From Mya arenaria (lineage: Eukaryota > Mollusca > Bivalvia > Myida > Myidae): a stretch of DNA of 64,000 nt. The stretch's first letter is position 1. Each line of letters starts with the position of its first letter. Where the stretch lies: positions 11,797,723 through 11,861,722 of the forward strand of contig NC_069124.1 of NCBI RefSeq assembly GCF_026914265.1, given 5' to 3'. This document shows positions 50,801 to 63,312 of this stretch, piece after piece. The position numbers and the translations under genes were made by a program. A model generated the notes under the pieces. The model did no database searches, had not been told where the DNA came from, and saw nothing but the letters and a program-made list of their open reading frames with translations.

Positions 50801-51233
50801 AGTAATGGCCCTTTTAGTAGTGCAAGTGGAGTAATGACCCTTTTAGTTGTGCAACTGGAGTAATGACCCTTTTAGTAGTGCAACTGAAGTAATGACCCTT
50901 TTAGTAGTGCAACTGGAGTAATGACCCTTTTAGTAGTGCAGCCGGAGTTATGCCCCTCTAAGTAGTGCAAGTGGAGTAATGATCCTTTTAGAAGTGCAAG
51001 TGGAGTAATGACCCTTTTAGTATTGCAACTGGAGTAATGACCCTTTTAGTAGTGCAACTGGAGTAATGGCCCTTTTAGTAGTGCAACTGGAGTTATGACC
51101 CTTTTAGTAGTGCAGCTGGAGTAATGACCCTTTTAGTAGTGCGACCGCAGTTATTCCCCTTTAAGTAGTGCGACCGTTGTTATATTCCTTTATCATTGCA
51201 ATCGGTATAATTGCCGCTCTATCAGTGCGACAG
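41821..51233. repeat. 29-bp minisatellite, long allele (about 325 units) with higher-order repeats
   Basis: The unit and variant positions are as in the 1335-2546 array. Marker variants reveal higher-order structure. GTGAAACTAGAG recurs at 174-bp steps (6 units) from 43691. An ACTAGAGTAATTACCC block recurs after 464 bp (16 units: 42391 and 42855). AACTAGCGTAATG recurs after 1044 bp (36 units: 44541 and 45585). Many markers recur after 2375 bp (about 82 units), such as TTGCAAG at 46039/48414, AATTTGAG at 46681/49056 and TAGTATTGTT at 47846/50221. Confidence 0.96.
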
Positions 51234-52128
51234 AGCCCATCATATACATGTACGTTAATACTAAAATCTTGAACGTCTATGTTAAGGTATCTTATGAACA
51301 AATAAGCATGCTATTGACTTCAAAGGTAAATTTTGATGCATGCTAACAGCGTACAATTGAGTTGAGGAGTAACCATTACAATTTATTTTGTATATTTTAT
51401 AGTTTTGTTCTTGAGTTCAAATGAAGAAAGACGTGAAACGACCATTTGCAATTTCTCAATTCCAAAAAATGGATATTTTTAAATATATTTGTCGGATAAT
51501 GTTTAACAAATACTTTTTCTTCTCATGAGCTCATCCCACATGATACCAAAATAATATGTGGTTACAAAGCATCCCGAAATCACATTATTGTACTTCGGAT
51601 ATCTTGATATATTAAAGGGAACAAGTGGCGCTGAACAAGAATGTTTGCATTAGTGTTTCAAAATCGGACTCATTTAGCTATCGATAATCGAATCGATTTG
51701 GACCAAAGTTATTCGATTTACTATCGGACAATAATCGAAAGTTCATAATCTCATTTGGGAATACATTGTGAATACATTGTATCCTCATGATATTTAAATG
51801 GTTTAACCTGGAATCAGTAAGTGTGATACTATAATGTCATACTTTTCGAAAGAGTGAGTAAATTTCCATAAACTTGTACTTCTTTAATAGCTTAAATAAA
51901 TAACATAATGTTCATCAAAACATAAATTGAACATCAGTTGCAAAATGATGCACACCGCACCAAGTACATGTAAGTAACCGCATTACAAAAATGCGTAATT
52001 AACATAAATAACATTAGCGAAATCGATTTTGGACAACGTCGCCGACATAATATTGTCTGCAACGAATTATTAATTGTACTCGATAATTGCTTCATCACTA
52101 GTATGTTTCATCCCGTATAGGTTCCGTG
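51234..52128. other. Upstream flank of alkaline phosphatase copy B
   Basis: Counterpart of 2547-3460. A possible acceptor (CATCCCGTATAG) again lies just before the ATG. Promoter elements were not recognised. Confidence 0.4.
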
Positions 52129-52231
52129 ATGGTTGGACAGAAGGGGCGTGGCCTGCTGTTGGCTGCCTGCACAATGGTCATTTTAGTCAGTTTGGCGGTC
52201 AACGGGCAAAACATTCCCAAACAGGAACTCA
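52129..52231 (+). CDS. ALP: ALP copy B exon 1
   Basis: It encodes the signal peptide [20 protein letters not shown] then SLAVNGQ. The donor is GTAAGT and it exits in phase 1. Confidence 0.9.
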
Positions 52232-55200
52232 GTAAGTTCTAGACGACGTTAGATGAAAATAAATCACAGCGTTAAATATAGCAAGTATTCACGACGTAAG
52301 ATGTGAGAAATTATCACAACGTACGATGTGGCAAATATTCACAACGTTAGATGTGAAAAATAATCACAACGTGAGATGTGGCAAATATTCACAACGTTAG
52401 ATGTGGCAAATAATCACAACGTACGATGTGGCAAATATTCACAACGCTAGATTGTGGCAAATAATCACAACGTGAGATGTGGCAAATATTCACAACGTTA
52501 GATGTGGCAAATAATGACGACGTTAGATGTGGCAAATAATGACGACGTAAGATGTGGCAAATAATCATGCATTGAGATGTGGCTAATAATAACATCGTTC
52601 AAAGTGCCAAATTTTCACGACGTAAGATGTAGCAAAAATCACGACGTAAGACGTGGCAAATTATCACGACGTTAGATATGGCAAAAACACATGTGGCAAA
52701 TACTCTTTGAGCTAGATAAGGCAAAACATCACGACGCTAGATATGGGAAATCATCACGACGTTCTATGTGGCAAATAATCACGAATTTAATTGTGGCAAG
52801 TAATCACGACGCTAGATTAGGCAAAAATAATCACAACGTTGGATATGGCAAATCATTAGAAATTCTAAATTCTTTAGAAATTTGACAGTCCCTCATGGAC
52901 TGTGAACTCCGACTACGTTATTCAACATAGTCAAATAATTTTACAGTGAATGTCATTTTTATTTGAGAAATATATGGACTATCAAAATAAAGTTTATAAA
53001 AATATAGATTAAGTCAATTTTCATTGAAATGTAAAAGCCATTATTTATTGCCGCCTTTAATAATGATTGTATTAAAGGCTAGGACTGTATGAGGATACCA
53101 GTTTCAGCCGGCATAACATATAGTTTGACCCAGTTGACAATTGAACCAGACAACAATCAGCATTAAAATTTCAAATTGATTAGTGTAAAAATTCATTTTT
53201 TTTATTTGGTGTGAATGACTGTCCGTAAAAGAGAAATACATGGATGAATCTTTGGAAATAACTACTGGCTACCTTTGTGTACACATAATGCCGGGCCCGA
53301 GCTAGAATCTACAACTTATCACGGATATAAGAGACGACACTGGTTACGTTGTCAGTATAATTGCCAGTTTCACTAGCGGAGGGGTGGGGTGGCCGCCCCC
53401 GGCACACGCCCCCGGCGCGCGCCCCCTACAAACGTCTAGGCTTAATCTTTAGTTAAATATAGAAAGAAACAAGGAATAAAATAAGCCCTTAATGTACCAT
53501 TTCGGATTAGGAAACGTTAAAAATGTCTTCGGGGAATACCACCAAACCCCTGTCAACATTTTTTTTCATTTTTACATGAATTTAGGTTATTTTGGGAGGG
53601 GCGCACTTCAAAAGGTCACGCCATTAAGTATTGCCCCTTCTAACATCAAACTCTCGAACCGCCCCTGAGTTTGATATATTAAATATAAGGAGTGGATGGA
53701 GCCAGTGAGGTATACTCGCTATCCTGCACAATTTTGAAAAGCAAAATAAGAACTTTTAGTTATTCACGTACATGGAACGCCGAATCTATATAAACTTATA
53801 TAGATGTGTATAAACTATTTGACGAGCTCTTCAACTAATTATAGATCTCTTAATACAAATAAAAAAAGCTCCAATCGAATTAATGATAGCATCAAATGAA
53901 TTAGATATATCGCCAAATCAATTGAATTCGGAAGAGCTCTGCAATTGAATTAGAGATAATTCCAATTCAACTAGAGACCTCGCAAATTCAAATGGAGATA
54001 TCTCAAAATCATTATTATATATTGTGTTGTTTTAAATTAAGCCGAATTAATGCTCTTAACAACTGCATTTAAGAGGTCAGAAATACTATAAGAGCTATGT
54101 TCAAGTTAACTATGGGCAAGCACGGATTTGTTAGAATTGGAGCTATCTACACGTCGTTTGTTGACTTCATAAACTAAATTGAGCTATCGTCAATTGTTTC
54201 GAAGGGCTATCTCTATCAAATAGAGATGACAACAAATGAATTGTTGTTAGCAACAGTTCTATTATGATAGCAACAAATAGTCAGAGACCTCTTCAGTCAA
54301 TTAAAGGGGTCTTCAATGTATCCGAAAAGCTCTTTAAGAGATCTCTAATTATTTGAAGGCCGAGTCTCTAATTATTTGAATGGCTGTTCAAGTATTTGAG
54401 TTAATGTAGATTTGGCGTTTCATATGCGTACGACCTTTAAACAATTACAGGTATTTCAAAATATATAAAAAGCCCCCTTTTTCTACATTGACGGAGGTTT
54501 TAAGTTCATTCGCTCTGCACGCCTGAGAGAGGAGAGAGGAGAGAGACGGGCGTGTATGTTCCGGAAATATCCGCTCTCGAATAATGATGTATAAAAATTC
54601 GGGTATTAAGTCTAAATTGGCTTGTTTTGAAGAATCGTACGAAATACCCTCTTTCTACTTGGCGTCTGGGAAGATAAAGCCACCTATTAATTGCGCAAAG
54701 GTGTACTTATACAATGTCTCAAATTGTCAGGGGCGTAGCGTGCCCTTAAATCACGTTGATTCATAATTGTGTTGGGGTCTGGTGGTATGCCCCCCCCCCC
54801 AACTTTTGAAAACAATGCCTCAATCTGGTACATTCTGTGCGTTTTGAGGTGCCTTTATTAAGTACTGGGAAATTGACAGTTTAAGAATACTATATCAAGA
54901 AATAAACCCTTTATTCGGCCTTTTTCTTTCTCAAATAGCAAACGAATTAGTCCCGATTATGTTAACTTTATAACACTCTGATTTCCTAACAGAAGTGTTA
55001 TTTTCTATCCTTTTTGCAATTGAAATGTAAAATACATGTTTAATGTCAATGTCCACATGTCTGTAACAGCATGTATAGTTAAGTACGCATACTGTAACTT
55101 TGGCTGAATCGATTGATTTATTTGTCAGAATCATGCGGATTCAGCCGCGTACTGGCGTATAGGCAGCTACGCGCCTGATTGACTGTGTTATATCAATACA

Positions 55201-58200
55201 TTCACCTACAGCAAATTAACAACAAAACAAAAACAAAATTCTTCTGTTGTTTTTAAAGGTCTTTTAATAATATAAACATACAGAAGCCAAACTTTACATG
55301 AATTTTTATCAACATGTATTTAAAGTTAAACGGCATCAAGGTTTTTTCCCCGACTAGTATCAGCAGAGTTACGGCTCTTAACTCGGTAACAAATTCGTAG
55401 TTTCAGCTTGTGGTAATCGTTCCACTTAAAGTTTTTACACTCAAAAAATGTTAATTGCTTTTTTATTGCAAACAAATACAAAGTTATTGCCTCCACGTCT
55501 TCTAACCATTCATTTTTGCTCTTTCAACCTCTAATGAAACATACATTAAGGGGGGGGGGGGGGCTACATGGTTTTACACTTCGTAGATGCAAGATATAAA
55601 CGTAATGTTTTATGCATTATAATGGTAAACTCATAAAGCTTGAATGATCAAAACAAACAAAAAACACATGCTTTGCGTACAGGTAAAAGTATTAACATTT
55701 ATAAATTGGGTTTTCAATTACTAGAAATAGCTACATCAAAATGATGTGGGGTGTTTTGTCCACCCTGTCCAAATAATGTGGGATAATTTGCCCACCATGT
55801 CAAAAATGGTATGGGATGTTTTGTCCATGGGATGTTTTGTCCATGGGATGTTTTGTCCATGGGATGTTTTGCCCGGCTCCCGTTACACACGGTTGATTAC
55901 TGGTCCTGATCATTATAACCGTCCGGTGTCTGATCTCATCGACCAGATCTCAGATCAATCGGAATATTGATTAGTCAAAGCATAGCCGGTGTAGCCCCTG
56001 TCTATGAACACAGCCCTAATTTGCAATTAGCCAAAAAAAGAATACACATGAAATTTGGCGTCCGGCTGTGGCTTCAGTGTGATACAACAGAAATTGTTTA
56101 GTACCATACATGCCTTGGATGAATTGATGTGATTTGTAATAATGAATAGTTGTGTATTTGATTCGAACTCATGTTGTGACGTCACTCAAGAAAACATACA
56201 ACCCGGGACAAATAAGGCATCATTCTCACTCCCAGATTCAACATAAGTTCCGTTAGCGTAAACTATTGTACACTGATTGAAGCATACGTTAACGCACCCT
56301 TGCTGTTTCAGACCCCGAGTTCTGGCGCCGGGCAGCGCAGAACAAGATAGAACAACGCCTGAAACAGAAGGAGAACCACAACAAAGCCAAGAATATCATA
56401 TTATTTATTGGTAACCAAACTCCTATACATTGGCCTCAATGTAATGCACCAGTCAGTTGTAACCACGGCCCCGCTTTTTTGGCGCGAATACAAAACCACC
56501 GCATTCACCAGGCAATGGGGCCACATGGAAGGTAAAAACACGGCCCATTTCCACGGCTATCCCCGGTATACCCCGGACCTGGGGGCCGTGGTTACAACTG
56601 ACTGTTGCATAACAGCTTTTCAAACGAACGGTTTATTTTACGTTATCATCGGTACGTCCTTTGCGTCGTTACACGCCATTAAACACGTCCTATGTATAAA
56701 ACCATTACGGGCAACTATTACTGAATTATAATGCTGGTGAGCAAGTTTGTAACAAAAAGATGAATCTTTGATCGACGTTATGGATATTGATTAGCAAAAC
56801 CTTTACATTACTTTTTAGTTTTTACACACTGTCAGTTTACAAAATAAATACTCATCAGAACTTCATGTGTCGTATTCAGGAGACGGGATGGGACCGACCA
56901 CAGTCACGGCTGCACGCATTCTCAAGGGTCAACTGGCTGGCCAGCCGGGAGAGGAGAGCGTCTTTAACTTTGAGAAATTCCCCAATGTTGCCCTGTCAAA
57001 GGTCGGTAAATCGTTACTGATGCTGGCCTGTCAAAGGTAGATAAGCCGTAGCTGATATTGCCATGTCAAAGGTAGATACGTCGTTAGTGATATTGCCCTG
57101 TCAAGGGTAGGTAAATCATAACTGGTATTGTCCTGTCAATGGTAGATAAGCCGTAACTGATATCGCCCTGTGAAAGGTAGATAAGTCGTAACTGATATTG
57201 CTCTGTCAAAGGTAGATAAGCCGTTACTGAAATTGCCTTGTCAAAGTTAGATAAGCCGTAACTGATATTGCCCTGTCATAGGTAGATGCGCCGTTACTAA
57301 TGCTGCCTGGCCTGTCAAAGGTAGATGAGCCGTTACTGGTGCTGTCCTGTCAAAGGTAGATACGCCGTTACTGATGCTGGCCTGTCAAAGTTAGATAAGC
57401 CGTTACTGATGTTGCCCTGTCAAGGGTAGATAAGCCGTTACTGATGCTGTCTTGTCAAAGGTAGATAAGCCGTTCCTGATGCTGTCCTGTCAAAGGTAGA
57501 TAAGCCGTTACTAATTCTGGCCTGTCAAAGGTAGATAAGCCGTTACTGATTTGCCCTGTCAAATGTAGATAAGCCGTTACTGATGCTGCCCTGTCAAATG
57601 TAGACAAGCCGTAACTGATGTTGCCATGTCAAAAGTAGATTCACCGCTACTGATGTTGCCCTGTTAAAGGTAGATAAGCAGTTACTGATGCTGCCCAGTC
57701 AAAGGTAGATAAGCCGTTACTGGTGTTGCCCTGTCAGAGGTAGATTTGCCGTTACTGATTTTGCTCTGTCAAATGTAGATAAGCCGTCACTGATGCTGCC
57801 CTGTTAATTGTAGACAAGCCGTAACTGATGTTGCCCTGTCAGAGGTAGATTCGCCTCTACTGATGCTGTAGATAAGCCGTTACTGATGTTGCCCTGTCAA
57901 AGGTAGATGAGGCGTTACTGATATTGCCCTGTCAAAGGTAGATAAGCCGTTGCTGATGTTGCCCTGTCAAAGGTAGATAAGCCGTTACTGATGTTGCCCT
58001 GTCCAAGTCATATAAGCCGTTACTGATGTTGCCCTGTCAAATGTACATTCGCCGCTACTGATGCTATAAATAAGCCGTTTCCGATGTTGCCCTGTGAAAG
58101 GTAGATAATCCGTTACTGATGCTGCCCTGTCGAAGGTAGATATGCCGTTACTGATGCTGTCCTGTCAAAGGTAGATAAGCCGTTACTGATGCTGTCCTGT

Positions 58201-61200
58201 CAAAGGTAGATATGCCGTTACTAATGTTGCCCTGCCAAAGGTAGATAAGCCGTTATTGATGTTGCCCTCAGGTTATCCAGACTAGGATACAATTCCAAAC
58301 AAAAGAAATAACTACTCCGTTTTATGTACACAATGATCGCATGCCATTTCTTGTCCCTAAACCAGTGGTTGTATATTATGCGATGACGATCTTTTCATGG
58401 TATGCCCAATCTCATTTACAGACATACAACGTTGACCGTCAGACCCCGGACTCTGCTGGAACAGCGACGGCGATTCTAACTGGAGTGAAGACGAACTACT
58501 TCCTGGTTGGTCTGGATCCCCGCACCACCGCCCTCGACTGCGAAAGTCAGCATGGTCGCGAGCTCGAAACCATCCTGGACTGGGCTCATGATGCTGGTTA
58601 GTATGAACTGAAAAGAAGCGAGAATTTCAGCATACAAATAAATATTATAGATTGGCAATATGTTGCGTTAATACGATCCTATAATATATTATTGTATCGC
58701 GCCCTTAATGAGCATTCGTATTTATTATTCATGAAGGTTTACAAAAAAAGTTCAAAAAGTTTCAAAGTTTTATTGGCATAACATCCAGAAGGCCATGGCC
58801 CATGTGGACAAATACATGTAGGTGAATGAAAACAGTTGCATGGTGTGTCTATGAGGCTAAGACTCGATTATGACGTCATGTAGCTACTGCGTTCACTATC
58901 CGAAATCGGGAACGTTTTCACAATGCCAATGGGGCAAAGCACTATAGTTATGTATAGTTGTAGTAGTAACTGTGTCGTGGCATGTTGTTAAGCCAAACTT
59001 ACATAGCATCCGCATATTGTAATTTATCCACATTCTACTTATTGCATGAAAACTTGCTCCGCCTTACTAGTTATTTTGATATAAGAATAAAGAAAACACT
59101 CATATACGCTAGCATTTAATGATTATATCAGAACGCACGTAACTATTTTGACCATCCGATGTGCACCTTATGACCTTAGGTAAGAAGACCGGTGTTGTAA
59201 CGACGGCGCGCATCACGCACGCGACCCCAGCGGCCGCCTACGCCCACTCCGCAGACCGCTACTGGGAAGGCGATGTCGACACACAGGACATCACTGGCGG
59301 ATGTCGCGACATAGCCCAGCAGCTCGTCGACGATAACGGGTTTATTGATGTAAACTGAAAGATGTTTAGTAAAATGTAACATGCAATATAAATTGAATAA
59401 GAAGGGCAGAGTGAGCGAGACCTTTCTTAGTCATTAAGATTTTACGTCATATGTTCTAATTGCCTTTGATTTTTTGTGTTTTTAGTAATTTGGGAACCAA
59501 ACCTATATAAAAGTTGTAAAGCTGCAAGTCGTATATATCAAGCGTGATTCAAAGGCACTGGTCGAAATTGTAGGCTATATTTAATGTTTTCTTCTTAAGA
59601 GGGCAAAAAATATTGGCATTTTAAATTGTTAAATACATACTTTCCATTTCGAAAATGCTCCATTAGATATACGTAAGGCTCTTGCATCGCTTTTGGTAAA
59701 AGTTAGATGACATGAGGTAACAATTTAATGATTAAGAATGGGCGGAGTGAGCTTTGTGAACAAATTATCAACGCAGTATCTGACGCAGGATGTGTGTTTC
59801 GGTTGAGTGGCAGTAGACGGACCGCGAAAGATGACGTTCTTAATGAATAAGCAATCTAGTAATTAATGATTGCCTATCTGCAATTTCATTGGCTGCAAAT
59901 GCAGGTTGTATTACATAATCAATCCAGGTCTTGGTTTTGTAATGAGCAACTTATCGGATGAAATATTTCAGGCGAGTAAAATATTGTCTCCTCTTAGTCT
60001 TTTTGCTTAATCCTGGCAACTATGTAAAGCTCATGATTTTTCCGAGGCCTTCATTTGACACTAAATTAAGCGTTGACGTTGCAGGTGCTATTTGGCGGTG
60101 GACGTCGCTACTTCCTACCAAACACAACGTTGGATCCGGAATACAGCAACATCGACAAAAACCACCGCCTGGACGGCAGAAACCTGATTGAGGTCGGCAA
60201 TTTAGCAATATTTATATATGGTAAATAGACAGTTCAAGGGCTTGGCGCAAGGAGGATGCAACTGTTTATATGACTAGGTCCGTTACAATGTTGTAAACTC
60301 TAACAAAGTTCTGAACAATCAGCGCAATATCATGAACTCCGCAATCCATTGTATGGTGAACAACACCGAACGTTAAACCGTACCGAACTTTCTCCTAAAA
60401 TAAGCAGCTTTTATAAATATTGCCAGTAAATTATGCTATGATTATTGTACTATTGTTAGGATTGGAAGAAGGGGCGACTGGCAGACGGGAAGCGGGCGGA
60501 ATTCGTGTGGAACAAGAAACAGTTTGAGAACCTTGACGCCTCCAAGCTCGATTCCATCATGGGTGAGGCACGCCAAGTCAAAGTTATCATCTCATTATTC
60601 TTTGAACTAAAGTCTTAAAAGATACATCCAGCTAGTTCAGTTGCCAAACACTCGATTGATGATAGTACGTGTATTAAACAAGTCATATACGTTACTAATC
60701 ACTCATTATTTCTAAAAATACAGCAACAACTACAGCCCAGTTTTGTCACCACCACAACCACGGCCCCACTCGTAACTACTCGGCCATCTCCGGCAAGATC
60801 GGGAGAGAATATTTCGTTGGATATTCCGGTTAACATTTCCCATGTATATTTTATAGACATAACATTCAAACTTGAACGGTAACCAATTAAACCCACCATT
60901 TCCCTGATACAGGTCTGTTTGAGCCGAATCACATGCAGTATGAATTGGAGCGGAACAAGAACGACACCGGGGAACCATCCCTAGCGGAAATGACGAGAAA
61001 GGCGCTACAGGTGCTACAAAAGGGGTCGGACGGATACTTCCTGCTCGTTGAAGGTAAGTGTATTTATATAAGTAAAAATGAGTGAATACACAAACACCTG
61101 GGGCTGGCAACTACAGCTATGGCCATCTTTGTAACATTTGTAACACATAAGATGCATGTATGTAACAAGTCTTAGACTAAGACTAACTATTCGAACAACA

Positions 61201-62641
61201 AATACTTAACATGAAATATTGTTTTAAAACTATGAGCAGTACATGCTTTTGTCTCAGGTGCTCGCATTGACCACGGCCACCATGACAACCTTGCAAAGAA
61301 AGCGCTATATGAAACAGTCGAAATGGAGAAAGCAGTCCAGGTGGCGCTCGAATTGACCAATCAGAAAGATACAATGATTGTCGTCACGGCAGACCACTCC
61401 CACCCGTTCGACATCACGGGGTACCAGTACAGGGGCACGGATATTTTCGGGCTCGTGTCCCCTGTTGACCCCACTGAGGACACGACTGACGGGAAGCCAT
61501 ACAGCGTACTCTACTACGCTAACGGACCCAGCTACAAGGAGCCCCGTGTTAACCTTTCAAAGGAGGACATGCGTAAGTGGAGGTTGATTCTAGCGAGAGT
61601 ATTGGGAAATATGTAAAGTCATGTTGAACTTTTTGTTAGTTAAAGGCTTAGTTTAAGTCTTCTATAAGTGACCCCCAAAACACTGTGTATAGTACACAAC
61701 CTCTGTGTATTGATCTTAATCTACTTGGCTTAATCTCCGATCAGAGTATCCCGCTGTGCAGTTTTAGAAGTTTTATTGTAGAAATGGACCCTAAATGGCC
61801 CTGAGCCAATAAACGAATACACGGGAAATTGGCCCCTACTGTGACACCAGTGCAATTAGCAGATGCACAGTAGGGGATTGTCATGCCAAACATTCCTTAA
61901 ACTAGCCCTTTAAAGGTAATACATGTATGTTATTTTCTGAGTCATTCTCTAATACGCGATCTCTGATTTGTAGGCCAAGAAAACAATTTATTTTATGAAA
62001 TGAACGAATGATACCTTTCATAGTATTAACATATCTTGTTATTAGTGTACCGTCACATAATTCGAGATTTTAATGATCTGAATAAAATTATTTCCTGTTC
62101 AGACGACAATAACTTCGCGTTTCCGAGCGGTGTACCAATGCCATGGGAATCCCATGGGGGTGAAGATGTAGCCATCTACGCCCAAGGGCCTATGTCACAC
62201 CTATTCCACGGTGTACAGGTACGATCATTATGTTGCTTTGAACGCCATAACATTAACTTATTAATTCAATCCTGGTTATAGCTTTCCTGATCCTTTAACG
62301 TGAACGAGAGTATAGCACTGTTACTGGCTGTCACACGGGACACCCAATTAACGTCACTCCCGGATAGTATTTTTAGTGGAGCGGCGGGGAATCGAACCTG
62401 CGACGTTTGGATTGACAGTCAAGTGTGTTACCACTTGATCACGTATCCACCACTGAATATTACTTACAATCGCTTCTATGTACTTCAGGAGCAGAACTAT
62501 ATCGCACACGTGATGGCATACTCTGCTTGCATTGGTCCGTACAAACAGCCGTGTAAACGGATGACCCCCCATCCCTCAACTGCCTCAGCCGACGGAATAT
62601 CAGGACGTGCTCAAATATTGAAAATCATGCATGTAAAATAA
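52129..62641 (+). CDS. ALP: Alkaline phosphatase, copy B (intact core, GPI tail lost)
   Basis: Eleven exons join without a stop into 534 residues: 52129-52231, 56312-56410, 56880-57001, 58422-58596, 59180-59349, 60085-60192, 60460-60562, 60913-61053, 61258-61572, 62103-62218 and 62489-62641. The lengths sum to 1605 bases, and every intron is GT/AG with matching phases. The enzyme hydrolyses phosphate monoesters with a phosphoserine intermediate and two zincs plus one magnesium. Visible residues are a signal peptide (about 8-31), Asp69 in GDGMG, nucleophile Ser119 in PDSAGTATA, His180 in THATP, Glu340 in VEG, Asp345 and His349 in IDHGHH, Asp386/His387 in TADHSH and His463 in HGGEDV. Compared with copy A, a 102-bp deletion replaced the hydrophobic GPI-type tail with QILKIMHVK, so the product is predicted to be secreted. 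Whether it is expressed cannot be seen. Confidence 0.93.
52241..52854. repeat. 25-bp minisatellite in ALP intron 1, copy B
   Basis: About 24 units resembling ACAACGTTAGATGTGGCAAA with AATAATC or AATATTC, starting about ten bases after the donor. Longer than copy A by about four units. Confidence 0.9.
52855..56311. other. Remainder of ALP intron 1, copy B
   Basis: Counterpart of 4086-7507 with a 28-bp extra segment near 53034 and an expanded 16-bp repeat at 55812. A GC-rich block recurs at about 53380-53430. No exon is visible. Confidence 0.5.
55812..55872. repeat. 16-bp tandem repeat, four units
   Basis: GGGATGTTTTGTCCAT occurs in four tandem units (last one ending GCCC); copy A has two at about 7040-7072. 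A small recent expansion. Confidence 0.85.
56312..56410 (+). CDS. ALP: ALP copy B exon 2
   Basis: It encodes [10 protein letters not shown] and ends NIILFIG. The sites are TGTTTCAG and GTAACC. Entry and exit are both phase 1. Confidence 0.92.
56445..56609. mobile_element. Short MITE in ALP intron 2, copy B
   Basis: Orthologous to 7641-7807, with TAA on both sides. The right TIR has a substitution (GACTGTTGCA). Confidence 0.83.
56880..57001 (+). CDS. ALP: ALP copy B exon 3 (first metal ligand)
   Basis: It encodes [20 protein letters not shown] and [13 protein letters not shown]. The acceptor is CGTATTCAG and the donor GTCGGT. The last 18 bases are the source of the 35-bp array that follows. 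Confidence 0.93.
56984..58269. repeat. 35-bp minisatellite derived from the ALP exon 3 donor, copy B
   Basis: About 37 units of GTTGCCCTGTCAAAG then GTAGATAAGCCGTTACTGAT. Unit one is the real exon end and donor (CAAAG/GTCGGTAAATCGTTACTG). Most units keep AAAG/GTAGAT and so look like weak 5' splice sites. Confidence 0.94.
58422..58596 (+). CDS. ALP: ALP copy B exon 4 (nucleophile serine)
   Basis: It encodes [20 protein letters not shown] and ends LDWAHDAG. Entry is phase 0 and exit phase 1. Confidence 0.94.
59180..59349 (+). CDS. ALP: ALP copy B exon 5
   Basis: It encodes [33 protein letters not shown] and NGFID. It follows GACCTTAG and precedes GTAAAC. Confidence 0.93.
60085..60192 (+). CDS. 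ALP: ALP copy B exon 6
   Basis: It encodes [20 protein letters not shown] then DGRNLIE in 36 codons. Confidence 0.92.
60460..60562 (+). CDS. ALP: ALP copy B exon 7
   Basis: It encodes [20 protein letters not shown] and ends SIMG. The acceptor is ATTGTTAG and the donor GTGAGG. Confidence 0.9.
60913..61053 (+). CDS. ALP: ALP copy B exon 8
   Basis: It encodes [40 protein letters not shown] and EG, with the metal-binding Glu of VEG. It is complete, unlike copy A. Confidence 0.93.
61258..61572 (+). CDS. ALP: ALP copy B exon 9
   Basis: It encodes [35 protein letters not shown] and [10 protein letters not shown]. It holds zinc ligands of both sites. Confidence 0.94.
61640..61913. mobile_element. 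Small TIR element in ALP intron 9, copy B
   Basis: Counterpart of 12482-12759. The ends are TTAAAGGCTTAGTTTAAG and CTTAAACTAGCCCTTTAA. Confidence 0.62.
62103..62218 (+). CDS. ALP: ALP copy B exon 10
   Basis: It encodes [20 protein letters not shown] then FHGVQ. Entry is phase 1 and exit phase 0. Confidence 0.93.
62376..62450 (-). repeat. tRNA-like sequence, copy B
   Basis: The 75 bases are identical in layout to 13537-13611, with the same perfect B box, 38 bases before the last exon. Confidence 0.55.
62489..62641 (+). CDS. ALP: ALP copy B exon 11 with altered C-terminus
   Basis: It encodes [34 protein letters not shown] and ISGRA, then QILKIMHVK and TAA. The hydrophobic tail of copy A is missing because the equivalent of 13783-13884 is deleted. 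Confidence 0.9.
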   Translation, partial: EQNYIAHVMAYSACIGPYKQPCKRMTPHPSTASADGISGRAQILKIMHVK

Positions 62642-63312
62642 CACTGTCAAGCTTTTCACCATGTTAAGATTGCCAAATCACTTACAATAATCATACTAAT
62701 TGATTTATACTAAACCATGGTCGAAATCTTCATAGTACTTTTGCAAACTAATTGCGAAACATTTCTGTTGACATTTTTGTTTTACTCAAGTTAAACATGT
62801 AGAAAAACGTCATGATGCTAATATGCAATTCTAAACCCTTTCAATGGCTTGTGCTTGCTATGTCTTATTCGTTTTGTGATTACTGTTAATACGTTCATTA
62901 TACATGTAAACTGGTACACATTTTCATTATATTGCATGCAGGACTTTGAATAAGATTTGAATACCGTTCAAACAGTTTCTGTAAATAATGAAATTGTCCA
63001 TGAATTCAACATAATACAATGTATGATACTTGACAATGTGCTTTAGTGACATACTAGTATATCAATACGGGATAGGTTGATAAATAAGTAGTTGAATATA
63101 CGAGAAAATTATAGATCTGGATAAGTGGATATGGTTGTTTAATTATCAGTGGATGATTGATATGATTATTTTATAATAAAAAATGCTTTTGTGAAAAAAA
63201 TAACTATGATTTAGGGTCGATTTATTCATGATTCCCATTAAAAACTAAATTATGCGTTGAATTGTAATACTTTTGAATACTTAAAGTACATTACATTTAT
63301 TTGATATCGATG
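62642..63312. other. 3' flank of ALP copy B
   Basis: AT-rich counterpart of 13885-14908 without the MITE. It contains the empty TAA site at 63085-63087 and an AATAAA-like word near 63174. No gene is supported. Confidence 0.45.

Noticed and set aside
41821..51233. CRISPR-like array
   Set aside because: The repeats are contiguous with no spacers, the unit varies throughout, and the context is eukaryotic.
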